DNA of 64,000 nt from Chersky-840 sp963848335 (GCA_963848335.1 CAWKDD010000001.1:930001-994000), one strand, 5' to 3'; positions 28,351 through 37,338 are shown, counted from the first letter of the stretch. Notes: a model not told the origin generated them from the letters alone. Numbers and translations: made by a program.

Positions 28351-29105
28351 GGCACGACATACCCCCCGTCGACGGGGAGGGCCACCCCGAGCACGAACGA
28401 CGCGGCCGGCGAACACAGCCACACGGCGGCTTCGGCCACCTCGGCGGCTTCGCCGATGCGCCCGATGGGGTGCAGTGCGGCCAGATGGTCCCCCATCGCC
28501 GGGTCGTGGCGCAGGGCCCGGTCCACCATGGGTGTGCGGGCGGTTCCGGGGCACACCGCGTTGACGCGCACGCCGCGCGCCCCGTAGTCGAGGGCGGCGA
28601 CCTTGGTGAGCCCGATCACCCCGTGCTTGGAGGCGGTGTAGGCGGCCTGCCCCGCGTATCCCACGAGGCCCACACCCGACGCCGTGTTGACGATGGCACC
28701 GGCGCCGCGCTCGAGCATCACGGGGATCTCGGCCTTCATGCAGTGGTAGACGCCTGTGAGCATCACCGCCAAGGTGCGGTCCCAGGCTTCGTCGGGGTAG
28801 TCCGCCAGCGGAGCCAGGGGCGCGGCGATCCCGGCGTTGTTGTGGGCGCAGTCGAGGCCCCCGTAGGTGTCGAGGGCGTGGCGCACCATGGCCTCGACGT
28901 CGGCCTTCACGCTCGCGTCGGTCCGGACGAAGCTGGCCCGACCACCACCTGCCTCGACCAGCGCCACGGTCTCGTCACCACCCGCCTCGTCGACGTCGGC
29001 CACCACCACGCTCGCACCCTCGCGGGCGAAGATCTGGGCCGAGGCGCGCCCGATCCCCCCGGCCGCGCCCGTGACGACGGCCACCTTCCCGTCGAGGGTT
29101 CCCAT
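28347..29105 (-). CDS. Short-chain dehydrogenase/reductase
   Basis: A 252-residue classical SDR. The Rossmann motif is TGAAGGIG (residues 12-19), followed by an Asp in VADVDEAG, NNAG, the Ser of NTASGVGLVG and YTASKHG as catalytic Tyr/Lys. The Asp at the end of the second strand favours NAD(H). It leads a two-gene minus-strand operon with the aldehyde dehydrogenase and is divergent from another SDR gene 48 bases away. Confidence 0.93.
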   Translation of the reverse strand: MGTLDGKVAVVTGAAGGIGRASAQIFAREGASVVVADVDEAGGDETVALVEAGGGRASFVRTDASVKADVEAMVRHALDTYGGLDCAHNNAGIAAPLAPLADYPDEAWDRTLAVMLTGVYHCMKAEIPVMLERGAGAIVNTASGVGLVGYAGQAAYTASKHGVIGLTKVAALDYGARGVRVNAVCPGTARTPMVDRALRHDPAMGDHLAALHPIGRIGEAAEVAEAAVWLCSPAASFVLGVALPVDGGYVVP

Positions 29106-29153
29106 GGATGGCCACAGTAATGGGCGCGCATGCCGGCGCTACCATCGACGACC

Positions 29154-29861
29154 ATGGGTCGGCTCGACGGGAGAGTGGCGTTCGTGTCCGGCGCCGCCAG
29201 CGGCATCGGTGCCGCCGTCGCCACGCGTCTGGCGGACGAGGGCGCATCCGTCGTCGGCGGCGACATCGAGGTGATGGCGGGCGGCATCGTGTGCGACGTC
29301 ACGGACCCCGGCTCGTGCGCGGCGGCCATGGCGTCGGTGCTCGAGCGCCACGGACGCCTCGACGTCCTGGCCAACGTGGCGGGGATCGGGATGTCACGCC
29401 GGATCGGGGACATGTCCCTCGAGGAGTGGCGCGCCGTGATCGACGTCAATCTCACCGGCACGTTCCTGTTGTCGCAGAGCGCGCTCCCCGCCCTGCTCGA
29501 GTCCAGGGGGGTGATCGTGAACATGGGGTCCGTCGCCGGCCTGCGGGCCACCCCGTACAACGCCGCCTACTGCGCCTCCAAGGGCGGCGTCATCATGCTC
29601 ACCAAGTCCATGGCCATAGAGCTCGCCCAGGCCGGGGTGCGGGTCAACGCGGTGTGCCCGGGATCGGTGGACACGCCCTTGCTCCGCAACTTCCGGCTGC
29701 CCGAGGGCGCCGACATGGCGCTTCTCGCCCGGGCCTCGTCCCCCATGGGGCGCCTGATCGACCCCGCCGAGGTCGCCGCCGCCGTGGCCTACCTGGCTTC
29801 CGACGACGCCGCCACCGTCAGCGGGACCACCCTCGTCATCGACGGCGCCGCTACCGCCTGA
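29154..29861 (+). CDS. Short-chain dehydrogenase/reductase
   Basis: A 235-residue classical SDR with SGAASGIG near the N-terminus, Asp in VGGDIEV, NVAGIG, NMGSVAGL and the YCASKGG catalytic Tyr/Lys, ending in SGTTLVIDGAATA. I chose the ATG giving MGRLDGRVAF; an ATG eight codons earlier is possible. It lies back to back with the SDR-ALDH operon, and the intergenic region of 48 bases must hold both promoters. Substrate unknown. Its stop codon lies within a 19-base tandem duplication. Confidence 0.92.
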   Translation: MGRLDGRVAFVSGAASGIGAAVATRLADEGASVVGGDIEVMAGGIVCDVTDPGSCAAAMASVLERHGRLDVLANVAGIGMSRRIGDMSLEEWRAVIDVNLTGTFLLSQSALPALLESRGVIVNMGSVAGLRATPYNAAYCASKGGVIMLTKSMAIELAQAGVRVNAVCPGSVDTPLLRNFRLPEGADMALLARASSPMGRLIDPAEVAAAVAYLASDDAATVSGTTLVIDGAATA

Positions 29862-29886
29862 GGTCGCCGCTACCGCCTGAGGTCGC
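29849..29886. repeat. Perfect 19-bp tandem duplication across convergent gene ends
   Basis: The unit CGCTACCGCCTGAGGTCGC occurs twice in a row. The first copy contains the TGA of the plus-strand SDR, and the duplication also supplies the final codons and TAG of the minus-strand amidohydrolase. It looks like a recent slippage event that separated two convergent genes. Confidence 0.85.
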
Positions 29887-31582
29887 TGAGCGACACCGTG
29901 TCGGTGTCGCGGCCCGACCGCAGCACGGTCCCGGGCCTGGCGTCGTTGACCCGGCCGTGGTCGACGACCTCGGTCCCGGCCACGAAGACGTGGGCCACAC
30001 CCCGAGCCGTGGCGTAGAGCCGCTCGCCGCCGCCGGGGAGGTCGTGGCGCATGGTGGCGGGCCGGCTGGCCACCTCGGCGGCGTCGAAGACCACGAGATC
30101 GGCGTGCCACCCCGGCGTCACCCTTCCCCGGTGCCGGAGCCCGTAGTGGCGCGCCGGGCGATCGGTCATCATCTCGACCGCCTCTTCGAGAGTGAGCAAC
30201 CCGCGCCCGCGCACGACCTCGCCGAGCACCACGGTGGGGTAGTTGGCGTGGCACATCAGGTCGACGTGGGCGCCGGCATCGGACCCGCCCAACATCACCC
30301 TGGGGTCCTTCCACACCGCGGCGCGCGCCCGCCAGCCCTCTTCTGTGCGACCCAGGGACGGCACCAGTGACGGGAGCACCATGAAGAGGGTGGCGTCCTC
30401 GACGAGGACCACGTCGATCAGCACGTCGATGACGTCGGATCCCCGGGCGGCGGCGATCTCGGCCAGGGAGCGGCCCACCCACTTCGACTCGGGGTCGGCG
30501 ATCTCCATGAGGCCGAAGTCGGCGAGCACACCCACCGCCTTGCGGGCGAAGCGCTCGGCCCCGGCCCGCAGGTCGGCTCGGGCCCGGGGGTCGGCGGCCG
30601 CGGCCCTGCGCCCGTCCTCGTCGAGCTCGAGGACGGCGCGCCAACCGGGCACGCCCGGCAGCAGGTTGTCGGCGCGCATCCGCATCAGGTCGGGAAGGGC
30701 CAGGGCGACGACGTGCGCGCCGCGCGCGGCGGCGACGTCGGACGCCTCGAGCTGCTGCGGGTAGATCTCCTCCGACGCCAGGCTGCCCAGAAGGTTCCAG
30801 TTGAGGGGTCGGTCGGCGGCCAGGGACATCTCCGCCATGAGCTCCATGCGCTCGGGGGGGATCGGGCCCACCGTGGGGATGAACTCCAGGGTCGTGCCGG
30901 CGTGTCCCCGCAAAGTGCCGGCCAGCGCGACGATCTCCGCGAAGTCGGCGCAGCGCGACGGGACGGGCTCTCCCTCACCGTCGAGGTGGCCTTCCCCGAG
31001 CGACGACGAGAACCCGAGCGCGCCTTGCGCCAGCGACCGCTCGAGCAGGTCGACCATGGCGGCGAGCTGCTCGGGCGTGGCTGCGGCCCGGTTGGCGGCC
31101 GCGCCCATGACGGCGCGTCGGATGGTGGAGTGCCCCACCAGGAATCCGGCGTTGACGGCGACGGCACGCTCGACCCGGGAGAGGTATTGGTCGAACGACG
31201 TCCAGTCCCAGGTGCCGATGCTCTCGAGCGCTCCCATGGGGATACCCTCGACCACGGCCATCATCTGCTGCACGTAGCGGGCGTCTCCCGGGGCCAGGGG
31301 GGCGATGGAGAACCCGCAGTTGCCCCCCAGCACGGTGGTCACGCCGTGCAGGACCGAGGGGCTGGCCGTGGGGTCCCACAGGAGCTGGGCGTCGTAGTGG
31401 GTGTGCACATCGACGAAGCCGGGGCACACCACGCGGCCGTACACGTCGACGGTGCGCCGCGCCGGCTCCCCGACCTCGCCGACCAGAACAATCCGCCCGT
31501 CGCGCACACCCACGTCGGCGGTCCGGGCCGGCCTGCCGGTGCCGTCGACGACGGTCCCGCCCCGCAGCACCAGGTCGAGCAC
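29870..31582 (-). CDS. N-acyl-D-amino-acid deacylase (D-aminoacylase)-family amidohydrolase
   Basis: A 570-residue metal-dependent amidohydrolase. The first metal motif is FVDVHTHYDAQ, followed by the family signature GGNCGFSIAP, the HST motif near residue 165, and the C-terminal GGSDAGAHVD with the catalytic Asp. The tail GRVTPGWHADLVVFD closes the beta-sandwich. The family removes acyl groups from D-amino acids, but many members act on other amides or ring compounds. It starts at a GTG directly after the stop of the upstream amidohydrolase, so the two are cotranscribed. Confidence 0.88.
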   Translation of the reverse strand: MLDLVLRGGTVVDGTGRPARTADVGVRDGRIVLVGEVGEPARRTVDVYGRVVCPGFVDVHTHYDAQLLWDPTASPSVLHGVTTVLGGNCGFSIAPLAPGDARYVQQMMAVVEGIPMGALESIGTWDWTSFDQYLSRVERAVAVNAGFLVGHSTIRRAVMGAAANRAAATPEQLAAMVDLLERSLAQGALGFSSSLGEGHLDGEGEPVPSRCADFAEIVALAGTLRGHAGTTLEFIPTVGPIPPERMELMAEMSLAADRPLNWNLLGSLASEEIYPQQLEASDVAAARGAHVVALALPDLMRMRADNLLPGVPGWRAVLELDEDGRRAAAADPRARADLRAGAERFARKAVGVLADFGLMEIADPESKWVGRSLAEIAAARGSDVIDVLIDVVLVEDATLFMVLPSLVPSLGRTEEGWRARAAVWKDPRVMLGGSDAGAHVDLMCHANYPTVVLGEVVRGRGLLTLEEAVEMMTDRPARHYGLRHRGRVTPGWHADLVVFDAAEVASRPATMRHDLPGGGERLYATARGVAHVFVAGTEVVDHGRVNDARPGTVLRSGRDTDTVSLSDLRR

Positions 31583-33013
31583 TCAGGCTCCGGCCAGCGC
31601 TCGGTCGACGGCATCTTCGACCACGGTCCCCTTGAAGAAGGCGGGGTTGGTGCCGGTGTAGAAGTCCACCGGGTTCCTGAAGGTGAACTTCTCGAAGGCC
31701 TCGGTGTCGATCCACCCGTGATCGACCATCTCCCACGCCTCTCGCAGCACGCCGGTCATGTCGGGGACGTCCCAGTGGGCGATGTCGGAGCCCATCATGG
31801 CCTTGAGCTCGGCACCGAGAGGGTTGATGGCGGTGTTGAAGGCCATCGAGGTGAGCGGGTCGTCGGCCTCGCAGCCGAAATAGAACGGGTCGACGAAGAG
31901 CTCTTTGACGTCTCGGGCCGACTCGATGCCGCACGCCGCGAACTCGTCGAGCATGTCCTCGGGCTCGGCCGGGCGCCGCAAGAGCCGGGCGTCGAGGCGA
32001 GGAGCGTCGGGCGCGTAGCGCGCCATCATCTCCACCAGCAGCCCCCGGTCGACCAGGGCCGGATCGAGGTCGCGACGCAGCGCAGCGAGATTCCGCTTCT
32101 CCCAGTGCCCGACGAGGTCGCTGTAGAGGGCGGCCGCCCAGGCCACGCCCCCCTCCAAGAACGCGAAGTTGAGGGAGGGGAAACGTCGGGTGACCCCGCC
32201 CAGGAACAGCGACTTGGCCAGTGACTGCTGTCCCTCCGCCAACATCGACAGGTGGTTGAAGACGTAGCTCGAGATCGACCGGTACGGGGTCATCCCGATG
32301 AAGCCGGAGTGGAAGGCGATCGACACGCCGAGGTCGCCGGCCTTGGCCCACACCGGGTCGTAGTCGTAGGCAGAGTCGACGCCGAACTGATCGAGCCAGA
32401 ACGCGTACTGGGACACCTCGGGATCCCTGTCCGCTAGGTCGGCGAAGGGGCGCTGCACGTAGCCGGCACACAGCACCGCCTTGAACCCGAGCGTGGTCAC
32501 GGCGTAGTCGAGCTCGGCAACGGCCTCTTCGGGCGTGTGCATGGGGATGGCTGCCACGGGCGTGAGGCGGTCCGACAGGGGGGCGAAGGTCTCGGCGTTG
32601 GCCCGGTTGAGGGCACGGCACGTGCCCCGGCGGTAGCGCTCGTCGGCGCTGTGGAGGAAGACCAGGCCCAGGCTGGGGTACACCACACCGAAGTCGAGGC
32701 CCAGATCGTCGAGCCGCTCGTAGAGGAGCTCGGGGAACAGCGCGGTGGCGAGGTCGATGGTGCGCCGCGCCGGTGAGCTCCACCACGGGCCACGCGGGGT
32801 CCGGGTGGCGGACCGCTCCTCGGGGGTCTGCTCGTGCCAGGTGCGGTCGGTCCCCCCGTAGGCGGGGAGGAGCCGGCGCAGCGACGGATGGTCGAGCGAG
32901 AGCCCTTCGCGCTCGAGGTAGGGGGCGATGGTGGGGAGGTGCTCGGCCATGTGCCCGTCGATGTCGATGACGGGATGTCCCAGGCGCCGGCGGATTTCGG
33001 CCGAGGAGTCCAT
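31583..33013 (-). CDS. Amidohydrolase-related (ACMSD-like) protein
   Basis: A 476-residue TIM-barrel amidohydrolase of the amidohydrolase-2 type. It starts with VIDIDGHMAEHLPT (Asp-Gly-His in place of the usual HxH), then has GVVYPSLGLVFLHSADERY, AIPMHTPEEA, SIAFHSGFIG (metal His), LNFAFLEGGVAW and MGSDIAHWDVPD (catalytic Asp). Related enzymes are decarboxylases or hydratases in aromatic and lignin-fragment breakdown. It heads the operon with the D-aminoacylase-like gene and is divergent from another such gene. Confidence 0.86.
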   Translation of the reverse strand: MDSSAEIRRRLGHPVIDIDGHMAEHLPTIAPYLEREGLSLDHPSLRRLLPAYGGTDRTWHEQTPEERSATRTPRGPWWSSPARRTIDLATALFPELLYERLDDLGLDFGVVYPSLGLVFLHSADERYRRGTCRALNRANAETFAPLSDRLTPVAAIPMHTPEEAVAELDYAVTTLGFKAVLCAGYVQRPFADLADRDPEVSQYAFWLDQFGVDSAYDYDPVWAKAGDLGVSIAFHSGFIGMTPYRSISSYVFNHLSMLAEGQQSLAKSLFLGGVTRRFPSLNFAFLEGGVAWAAALYSDLVGHWEKRNLAALRRDLDPALVDRGLLVEMMARYAPDAPRLDARLLRRPAEPEDMLDEFAACGIESARDVKELFVDPFYFGCEADDPLTSMAFNTAINPLGAELKAMMGSDIAHWDVPDMTGVLREAWEMVDHGWIDTEAFEKFTFRNPVDFYTGTNPAFFKGTVVEDAVDRALAGA

Positions 33014-33060
33014 CGCGTCTAATCTAAGCGCATTACTCCCCGGCCTGGCAAAGGACTCCC

Positions 33061-34758
33061 GTGCCCTACGACGTGGTGATCCGGAACGGAACCGTGGTCG
33101 ACGGATCGGGTCTGGGCGCGTTCCGCGCCGACGTCGGCATCAGCGACGGCCGGATCGCGTTCGTCGGAGCGCTCAAGGAGCGGGGCGCGCTCGACATCGA
33201 CGCCGAAGGTCACGTCGTCACCCCGGGGTTCATCGACGGGCACACCCACATGGACGCCCAGGTGTTCTGGGACGCCACGGGGAGCAGCTCGTGCTTCCAC
33301 GGCGTGACCACGGCCGTGATGGGGAACTGCGGGTTCACCCTCGCCCCGGTGCGCCCCGATGCACGCGCCCTGGTGGTGCGGAACCTCGAGCGCGCCGAGG
33401 ACATCGACCCCGGCGCCCTGGCGGCGGGCATCGACTGGAGCTTCGAGACGTTCCCGCAGTACCTCGACGCCGTCGACCGCCTTCCCAAGGGCATCAACTT
33501 CGCCGCCAACGTGGGCCATTCCGCCCTCCGCACCTGGGCCATGGGGGAGCGGGCCTTCGAACAGCAGTCCACCGACGAGGACCTGATGGCCATGAAGCGC
33601 CAGCTGGCCGAGTCCCTCGAGGCGGGCGCCATCGGGTTCTCGACGTCGCGCAGCGAGCATCACCAGACCTCCGACGACCGGCCCGTGGCGTCCCGGCTGG
33701 CGTCGTGGGAGGAGGTCGTCGAGCTCGTCGGCGTCATGGGATCGCTCGGGACCGGCATCTTCGAGGGCACCGACGGGGCCATGGCCGCCCCCGACCCCGA
33801 GAAACGCAGGCGTTCCCTGGACCGGATGCAGGCCCTGGCGGCCGGGACCCGGGTGACCATGACCTTCGGCTTCGTGGCCACGGCATCGGCCGGGTACCTG
33901 CTCGACTTCCTCGACGACGCCGCTTGCGCCGGGGCCAGGATGATCGCCCAGACGCACTGCCGGGGCATCTCGGTGCTCTTGTCGTTGAAGACGAAGCTCC
34001 CCTTCGACCTGCTCCCGACCTGGCACGACCTACGCCGTCGCCCGGTCGAGGAGCAGCTTCGGGTCCTCGGTGACCCCGAGGGGCGCGCCGGGCTCGTCGA
34101 CGCCGCGGTCCACGCCGAGTACAGGCGCTGGACCGGAGTCGGCGCCCAGGCCCGTCCACCGGACTTCGAGGGCATCCGCGTCTACGAGCGCGGTCTACCC
34201 CCCAACCCCTCGGTGGCCGACGTGGCGCGACAGCGTGGTGTGCACCCGGCCCAGGCCATGATCGACTTGTGCGTGGAGTCGGGGGGCGACCAGCTCTTCA
34301 TCCAGCCCAGCCGCTATCCCCAGGACGAAGAGGTGCTGCTGCGGGCGCTGCGCCACCCGCGCGCCGTCATGACGTTCTCGGATTCCGGCGCCCATCTCAG
34401 CCAGATCGCCGACTCGTCGATCCACACCCATCTCCTCGGGTACTGGGTGCGCGACCGCCGGGAGTTCACGCTGGAGGAAGCCATCCGGATGATCACCCTG
34501 GCCCCCGCGCTGGCGTGGGGCTTCTCCGATCGGGGCCTGCTGCGCGAGGGGATGGTGGCCGATCTCAACGTGTTCGACCCCGAAACGGTGGGCCCCCTCG
34601 TGCCCCGGCTCGTCGACGACCTGCCCGCCGGGGGGCGCCGGCTCGAGCAGCGGTCGCTGGGGTTCCTGGCCACACTCGTCGGCGGCCAGGTGACGATCCG
34701 GGACGGTGAGCCCACGGGGGCAACCCCCGGACGGCTCCTGCGCAGTCGCTCGGGGTAG
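33061..34758 (+). CDS. N-acyl-D-amino-acid deacylase-family amidohydrolase, second paralogue
   Basis: A 565-residue amidohydrolase starting at GTG. It shows FIDGHTHMDAQ, the signature MGNCGFTLAP, a long insertion relative to its neighbour, and FSDSGAHLSQ as catalytic Asp motif. It is clearly a diverged paralogue of the gene at 29870, and both flank the ACMSD-like gene. The 47 bases to the divergent operon must carry both promoters. Reaction and substrate are unproven; a D-configured amide or cyclic amide is the first guess. Confidence 0.88.
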   Translation: MPYDVVIRNGTVVDGSGLGAFRADVGISDGRIAFVGALKERGALDIDAEGHVVTPGFIDGHTHMDAQVFWDATGSSSCFHGVTTAVMGNCGFTLAPVRPDARALVVRNLERAEDIDPGALAAGIDWSFETFPQYLDAVDRLPKGINFAANVGHSALRTWAMGERAFEQQSTDEDLMAMKRQLAESLEAGAIGFSTSRSEHHQTSDDRPVASRLASWEEVVELVGVMGSLGTGIFEGTDGAMAAPDPEKRRRSLDRMQALAAGTRVTMTFGFVATASAGYLLDFLDDAACAGARMIAQTHCRGISVLLSLKTKLPFDLLPTWHDLRRRPVEEQLRVLGDPEGRAGLVDAAVHAEYRRWTGVGAQARPPDFEGIRVYERGLPPNPSVADVARQRGVHPAQAMIDLCVESGGDQLFIQPSRYPQDEEVLLRALRHPRAVMTFSDSGAHLSQIADSSIHTHLLGYWVRDRREFTLEEAIRMITLAPALAWGFSDRGLLREGMVADLNVFDPETVGPLVPRLVDDLPAGGRRLEQRSLGFLATLVGGQVTIRDGEPTGATPGRLLRSRSG

Positions 34759-34817
34759 CGCCCCGGGGCCTCGGGCACCGGCCGCCGCAGTCGGGGGGCG
34801 TCTGGTCCGTCCCGCTC

Positions 34818-34856
34818 GTAGCCGCGGGTGGTCCCAATGGGACCACCCGCGGCTAC
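34818..34856. promoter_or_regulatory. Perfect 18-bp-stem palindrome before a tiny operon
   Basis: GTAGCCGCGGGTGGTCCC and its exact reverse complement are separated by AAT. Immediately after, CAATGGGACCA is repeated, ending at the start codon of the next gene. The site could be an operator for the small helix-turn-helix protein encoded next, or a terminator for the upstream amidohydrolase; there is no T-run, and the extra direct repeat favours an operator. Confidence 0.6.
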
Positions 34857-34866
34857 AATGGGACCA

Positions 34867-35028
34867 ATGATCAGGGTGGAGCTTGAACGAGTCGAGGCAC
34901 TCGAGCTCCTCGGGATGACGTTGGCGCACCTCAACGAGGCCGAGGCCAGAGTCGAGACGTCACCCCGCGTGCCACTGCTGATGGCAATTCGGGACAAGCT
35001 CGCTCTCGGGCTCAGGGAGGAACTGTGA
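34867..35028 (+). CDS. Small hypothetical protein, first gene of a two-gene unit
   Basis: A 53-residue protein (MIRVELERVEALELLGMT at its start), predicted mostly helical, rich in Leu and Glu. I chose the ATG at 34867 because the palindrome lies just upstream; in-frame ATGs inside the palindrome would add non-conserved residues. It overlaps the next gene by GTGA, so the two are translated together, as in small toxin-antitoxin or regulator-partner pairs. No family is recognised. Confidence 0.6.
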   Translation: MIRVELERVEALELLGMTLAHLNEAEARVETSPRVPLLMAIRDKLALGLREEL

Positions 35029-35288
35029 GGTACAGCGACCTCGAGGTGTCAGCGGCGACTGCCGCAATGGACAAGTACAGGGGTGGTGAGCAAGGCGAGG
35101 CCGGCGCGGCTCTTGTCGTGGTAGGCCTGAGCGCAGAACGGGCCGCCAAGGAATCGAGGCTGCGCGACGACATGATTCGGGTTGCCCATCGCGCCGGCGC
35201 GTCGATCCGTCAACTCGCCGACGTCTCAGGCCTTGGTCGAAAAGCCGTTACGGCGATCGTCTCTTCTCGCGCACCTTTGCCGGACTGA
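35025..35288 (+). CDS. Small helix-turn-helix protein
   Basis: An 87-residue protein from GTG 35025. The C-terminal half (DDMIRVAHRAGASIRQLADVSG LGRKAVTAIV, about residues 50-80) has the spacing of a helix-turn-helix in which an Ala/Gly turn precedes the recognition helix. The N-terminus is helical. It is coupled to the 53-residue gene by GTGA and is the natural candidate to bind the palindrome at 34818. Base use here is less GC-rich than in the surrounding genes, a possible sign of transfer. Confidence 0.62.
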   Translation: MRYSDLEVSAATAAMDKYRGGEQGEAGAALVVVGLSAERAAKESRLRDDMIRVAHRAGASIRQLADVSGLGRKAVTAIVSSRAPLPD

Positions 35289-35366
35289 CTGCGCCCCTCA
35301 GGCATCTCTGCGCATATCCCAAATTCCAGGAATATTGCAGAGTGGTAGCCCACCTTGTCGTCGAAC

Positions 35367-35759
35367 TCAGCGCATCCAGAGGGTGTGGGCCTGACGGCGC
35401 AGGATCACCCAGTGTCCCCGGTGGACGACCACGTCGTCGAGGTAACGGATCCCGAGGGTCAGGTCGCTGCTGCCCGAACCCGGTTCGCTCAGCTGGAACA
35501 CCACGGCGTAGCTGTCCACCGTGGCGTGGTCCTCCCCGTCGTTCACCACGATGAGCGGGTCGGCGATGAGGTGCATGCTGGTCGGAAAGGCGCGCGGGCC
35601 ACGCATGGTCTCGAGCCACTCGTGCAGCGTATGGGTGCCGCGCGCCCCGGTGATCTGCGCGTCGGGATGGAACATCTCGGCCAGGGCGTGCAGGTCGCGG
35701 TCGTCGGCGGCGCGGGCGTAGCGCTGCTGCAGGGCGCGCAGCTCCTCGTGCGCGTTCAC
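35367..35759 (-). CDS. SnoaL-like (NTF2-fold) protein
   Basis: A 130-residue protein from GTG 35759, which overlaps the upstream stop by GTGA. ELRALQQRYARAADDRDLHALAEMF followed by HPDAQITG is the characteristic N-terminus of SnoaL_4-like proteins, which include dehydratases, isomerases and ring hydroxylation components. It ends with a basic GHWVILRRQAHTLWMR strand. It is the last gene of a four-gene minus-strand operon with a cyclase-family enzyme, a TetR regulator and an SDR, which suggests a joint catabolic path. Confidence 0.82.
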   Translation of the reverse strand: MNAHEELRALQQRYARAADDRDLHALAEMFHPDAQITGARGTHTLHEWLETMRGPRAFPTSMHLIADPLIVVNDGEDHATVDSYAVVFQLSEPGSGSSDLTLGIRYLDDVVVHRGHWVILRRQAHTLWMR

Positions 35760-36691
35760 AGCACGGCCACCGGGTTGACGGGGCATCCCGTGGCTCCCGG
35801 GATGCGCAAGGGGCCCATGGTGAACAGGAACTCCCATCTGCGGGCGGCCGCGCACCGCTCCCCGAGCCCGGCCAGCGCCATGTTGTCGATCAGGTGCAGC
35901 CCCATGGCGGTGATGCCGATCTGATGGACGGGGAAGGGCCAGTCGGGGGTGGCCACGAAGGGCATGGGGTCCGAGATCCCGTCACTGCCGAGGACGGCCA
36001 CCTCCCGCTCCCACAACCAGGGCAGGCACTCGGCGTGGAGACCGGAGAAGCCGTCGAACCCGCCCTTGGCCGCCCGCCGGGCGTCGCGTCCCCAGGCCAC
36101 CAGGAGCACGTCGCCGGTGGTCACCCGGACGCCTTGGGACTGCTCGGTAGCGAGGAGGTCGTCCACCGTGATCACCTCGCCGCTGTCGAGGTAGTCGCGT
36201 CCGAGGGCCCGCGGGACGTCGAGGAGCACGCCGCGCCCGACCACGCCGTCGGCCATCGACAGCACCGTGTTCGACAGGGCGCCGTCGCTGCGCACGTCGC
36301 TGGCGGGGCGCCCACCGAACATCTCGCCCCGCACGAACATGTGGGACAGGGCGTCGACATGGGTGGTCGAAAGCCCGTGTACGTCCAGCGCGAGGTGGTC
36401 GCGGGCCGCCTCGTAGCCGGGGATCCCGCTCGAGTCGCGGGCGTCGCCCGACGCCAGCATGTGGTGCTGGGCGGGACGGGGGTTCTCCGGCGACGGCTCT
36501 GTCCCCAGGTCGCGCCCCAGGCTGATCGACTCTCCCGAGCGCACCGACCGGGCCGCCTCCGCACGGGCGGCCTCGGTGAGGTGGTTGAGCGCGCCGCGCT
36601 GGTCGTCGCGACCCCACCGGTCCCAGTTCCGGAGGGACCGGTACATCTGGTCCAGCTGCGCGCTGGTCGGTACCTCGTACCCGCTGGCCAT
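35756..36691 (-). CDS. Cyclase-family metal-dependent hydrolase (kynurenine formamidase-like)
   Basis: A 311-residue member of the cyclase family (PF04199 type). The metal-binding motif reads STTHVDALSHM, a variant of HxGTHxDxxxH, and later features are VRVTTGDVLLVAWGR, FSGLHAECLPWLWEREVAVLGSDG and a C-terminal His/Glu-rich region. Family members hydrolyse formylkynurenine or open lactone and lactam rings. It sits between the TetR regulator and the SnoaL-like gene. Confidence 0.88.
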   Translation of the reverse strand: MASGYEVPTSAQLDQMYRSLRNWDRWGRDDQRGALNHLTEAARAEAARSVRSGESISLGRDLGTEPSPENPRPAQHHMLASGDARDSSGIPGYEAARDHLALDVHGLSTTHVDALSHMFVRGEMFGGRPASDVRSDGALSNTVLSMADGVVGRGVLLDVPRALGRDYLDSGEVITVDDLLATEQSQGVRVTTGDVLLVAWGRDARRAAKGGFDGFSGLHAECLPWLWEREVAVLGSDGISDPMPFVATPDWPFPVHQIGITAMGLHLIDNMALAGLGERCAAARRWEFLFTMGPLRIPGATGCPVNPVAVL

Positions 36692-36704
36692 GCCGGCTAG
36701 CTTG

Positions 36705-37337
36705 TCAGCCGCCGCGCTGCGGTGCCGTCATCGCTCCGATCACCATGTCGACGAGGTTGTCGACGAACCGGTCGTCGGAGAGCACGTCGTGTTCGCCACC
36801 CCTGTCGAGTCGGCGGGCCCGGTCCGCCGCGGCACGACCGATGAAGACGATGCACAGCTCGCGGCGCACCCGCCACAGATCGGCGGGCACCTTCGGGCAC
36901 CGTTGGCCGAAGAGGTCCCATGCCTCGTAGCCGGCGGTCTGCATGAGCAGGTCGCGGATCTCGGCCGAGGTGCGGTCGATGGCACCGGTCAGCTCGGAGC
37001 CGATCTGGAGGTAGGCGCGCTCGCGCCACCCCCGCTGCGCGAACTCGGTGACGGGGCGGACGACGGCTTCGGCGGCCGAGCGCAGGTCCCGGGCGGGCCG
37101 GGAGCGGGCTCGCTCGAGGAGCTCGTGGCGGCGCTCGGCGATGGCCGGCACGTGGCGCGCCATGACGCTGCGCAGGATCTCGTCCCGGCTGCCGAAGTGG
37201 TAATGGACGGCCGACGTGTTGCGCTGGTGCGCGGCCCGGACGATCTCGGCGATCGAGACGTTGTCCATGCCCCGCTCGGCGAAGAGGCGGGCGGCGGCAT
37301 CGAGGAGGCGGTCACGGGTGGACCTCGCTTCGGTCAC
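36705..37337 (-). CDS. TetR-family transcriptional regulator
   Basis: A 210-residue protein with the TetR DNA-binding domain (TRDRLLDAAARLFAERGMDN, VRAAHQRNTSAVHYHFGSRD). The C-terminal domain is helical. Its GTG begins one base after the stop of the SDR gene, so it is embedded in the operon it probably controls (SDR, TetR, cyclase-family, SnoaL-like). Confidence 0.9.
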   Translation of the reverse strand: MTEARSTRDRLLDAAARLFAERGMDNVSIAEIVRAAHQRNTSAVHYHFGSRDEILRSVMARHVPAIAERRHELLERARSRPARDLRSAAEAVVRPVTEFAQRGWRERAYLQIGSELTGAIDRTSAEIRDLLMQTAGYEAWDLFGQRCPKVPADLWRVRRELCIVFIGRAAADRARRLDRGGEHDVLSDDRFVDNLVDMVIGAMTAPQRGG

Positions 37338-37338
37338 C

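Noticed and set aside
34818..34856. Palindrome as a Rho-independent terminator of the amidohydrolase gene
   Set aside because: No T-run follows and a direct repeat links it to the next start codon, so an operator is more likely; termination is not excluded.
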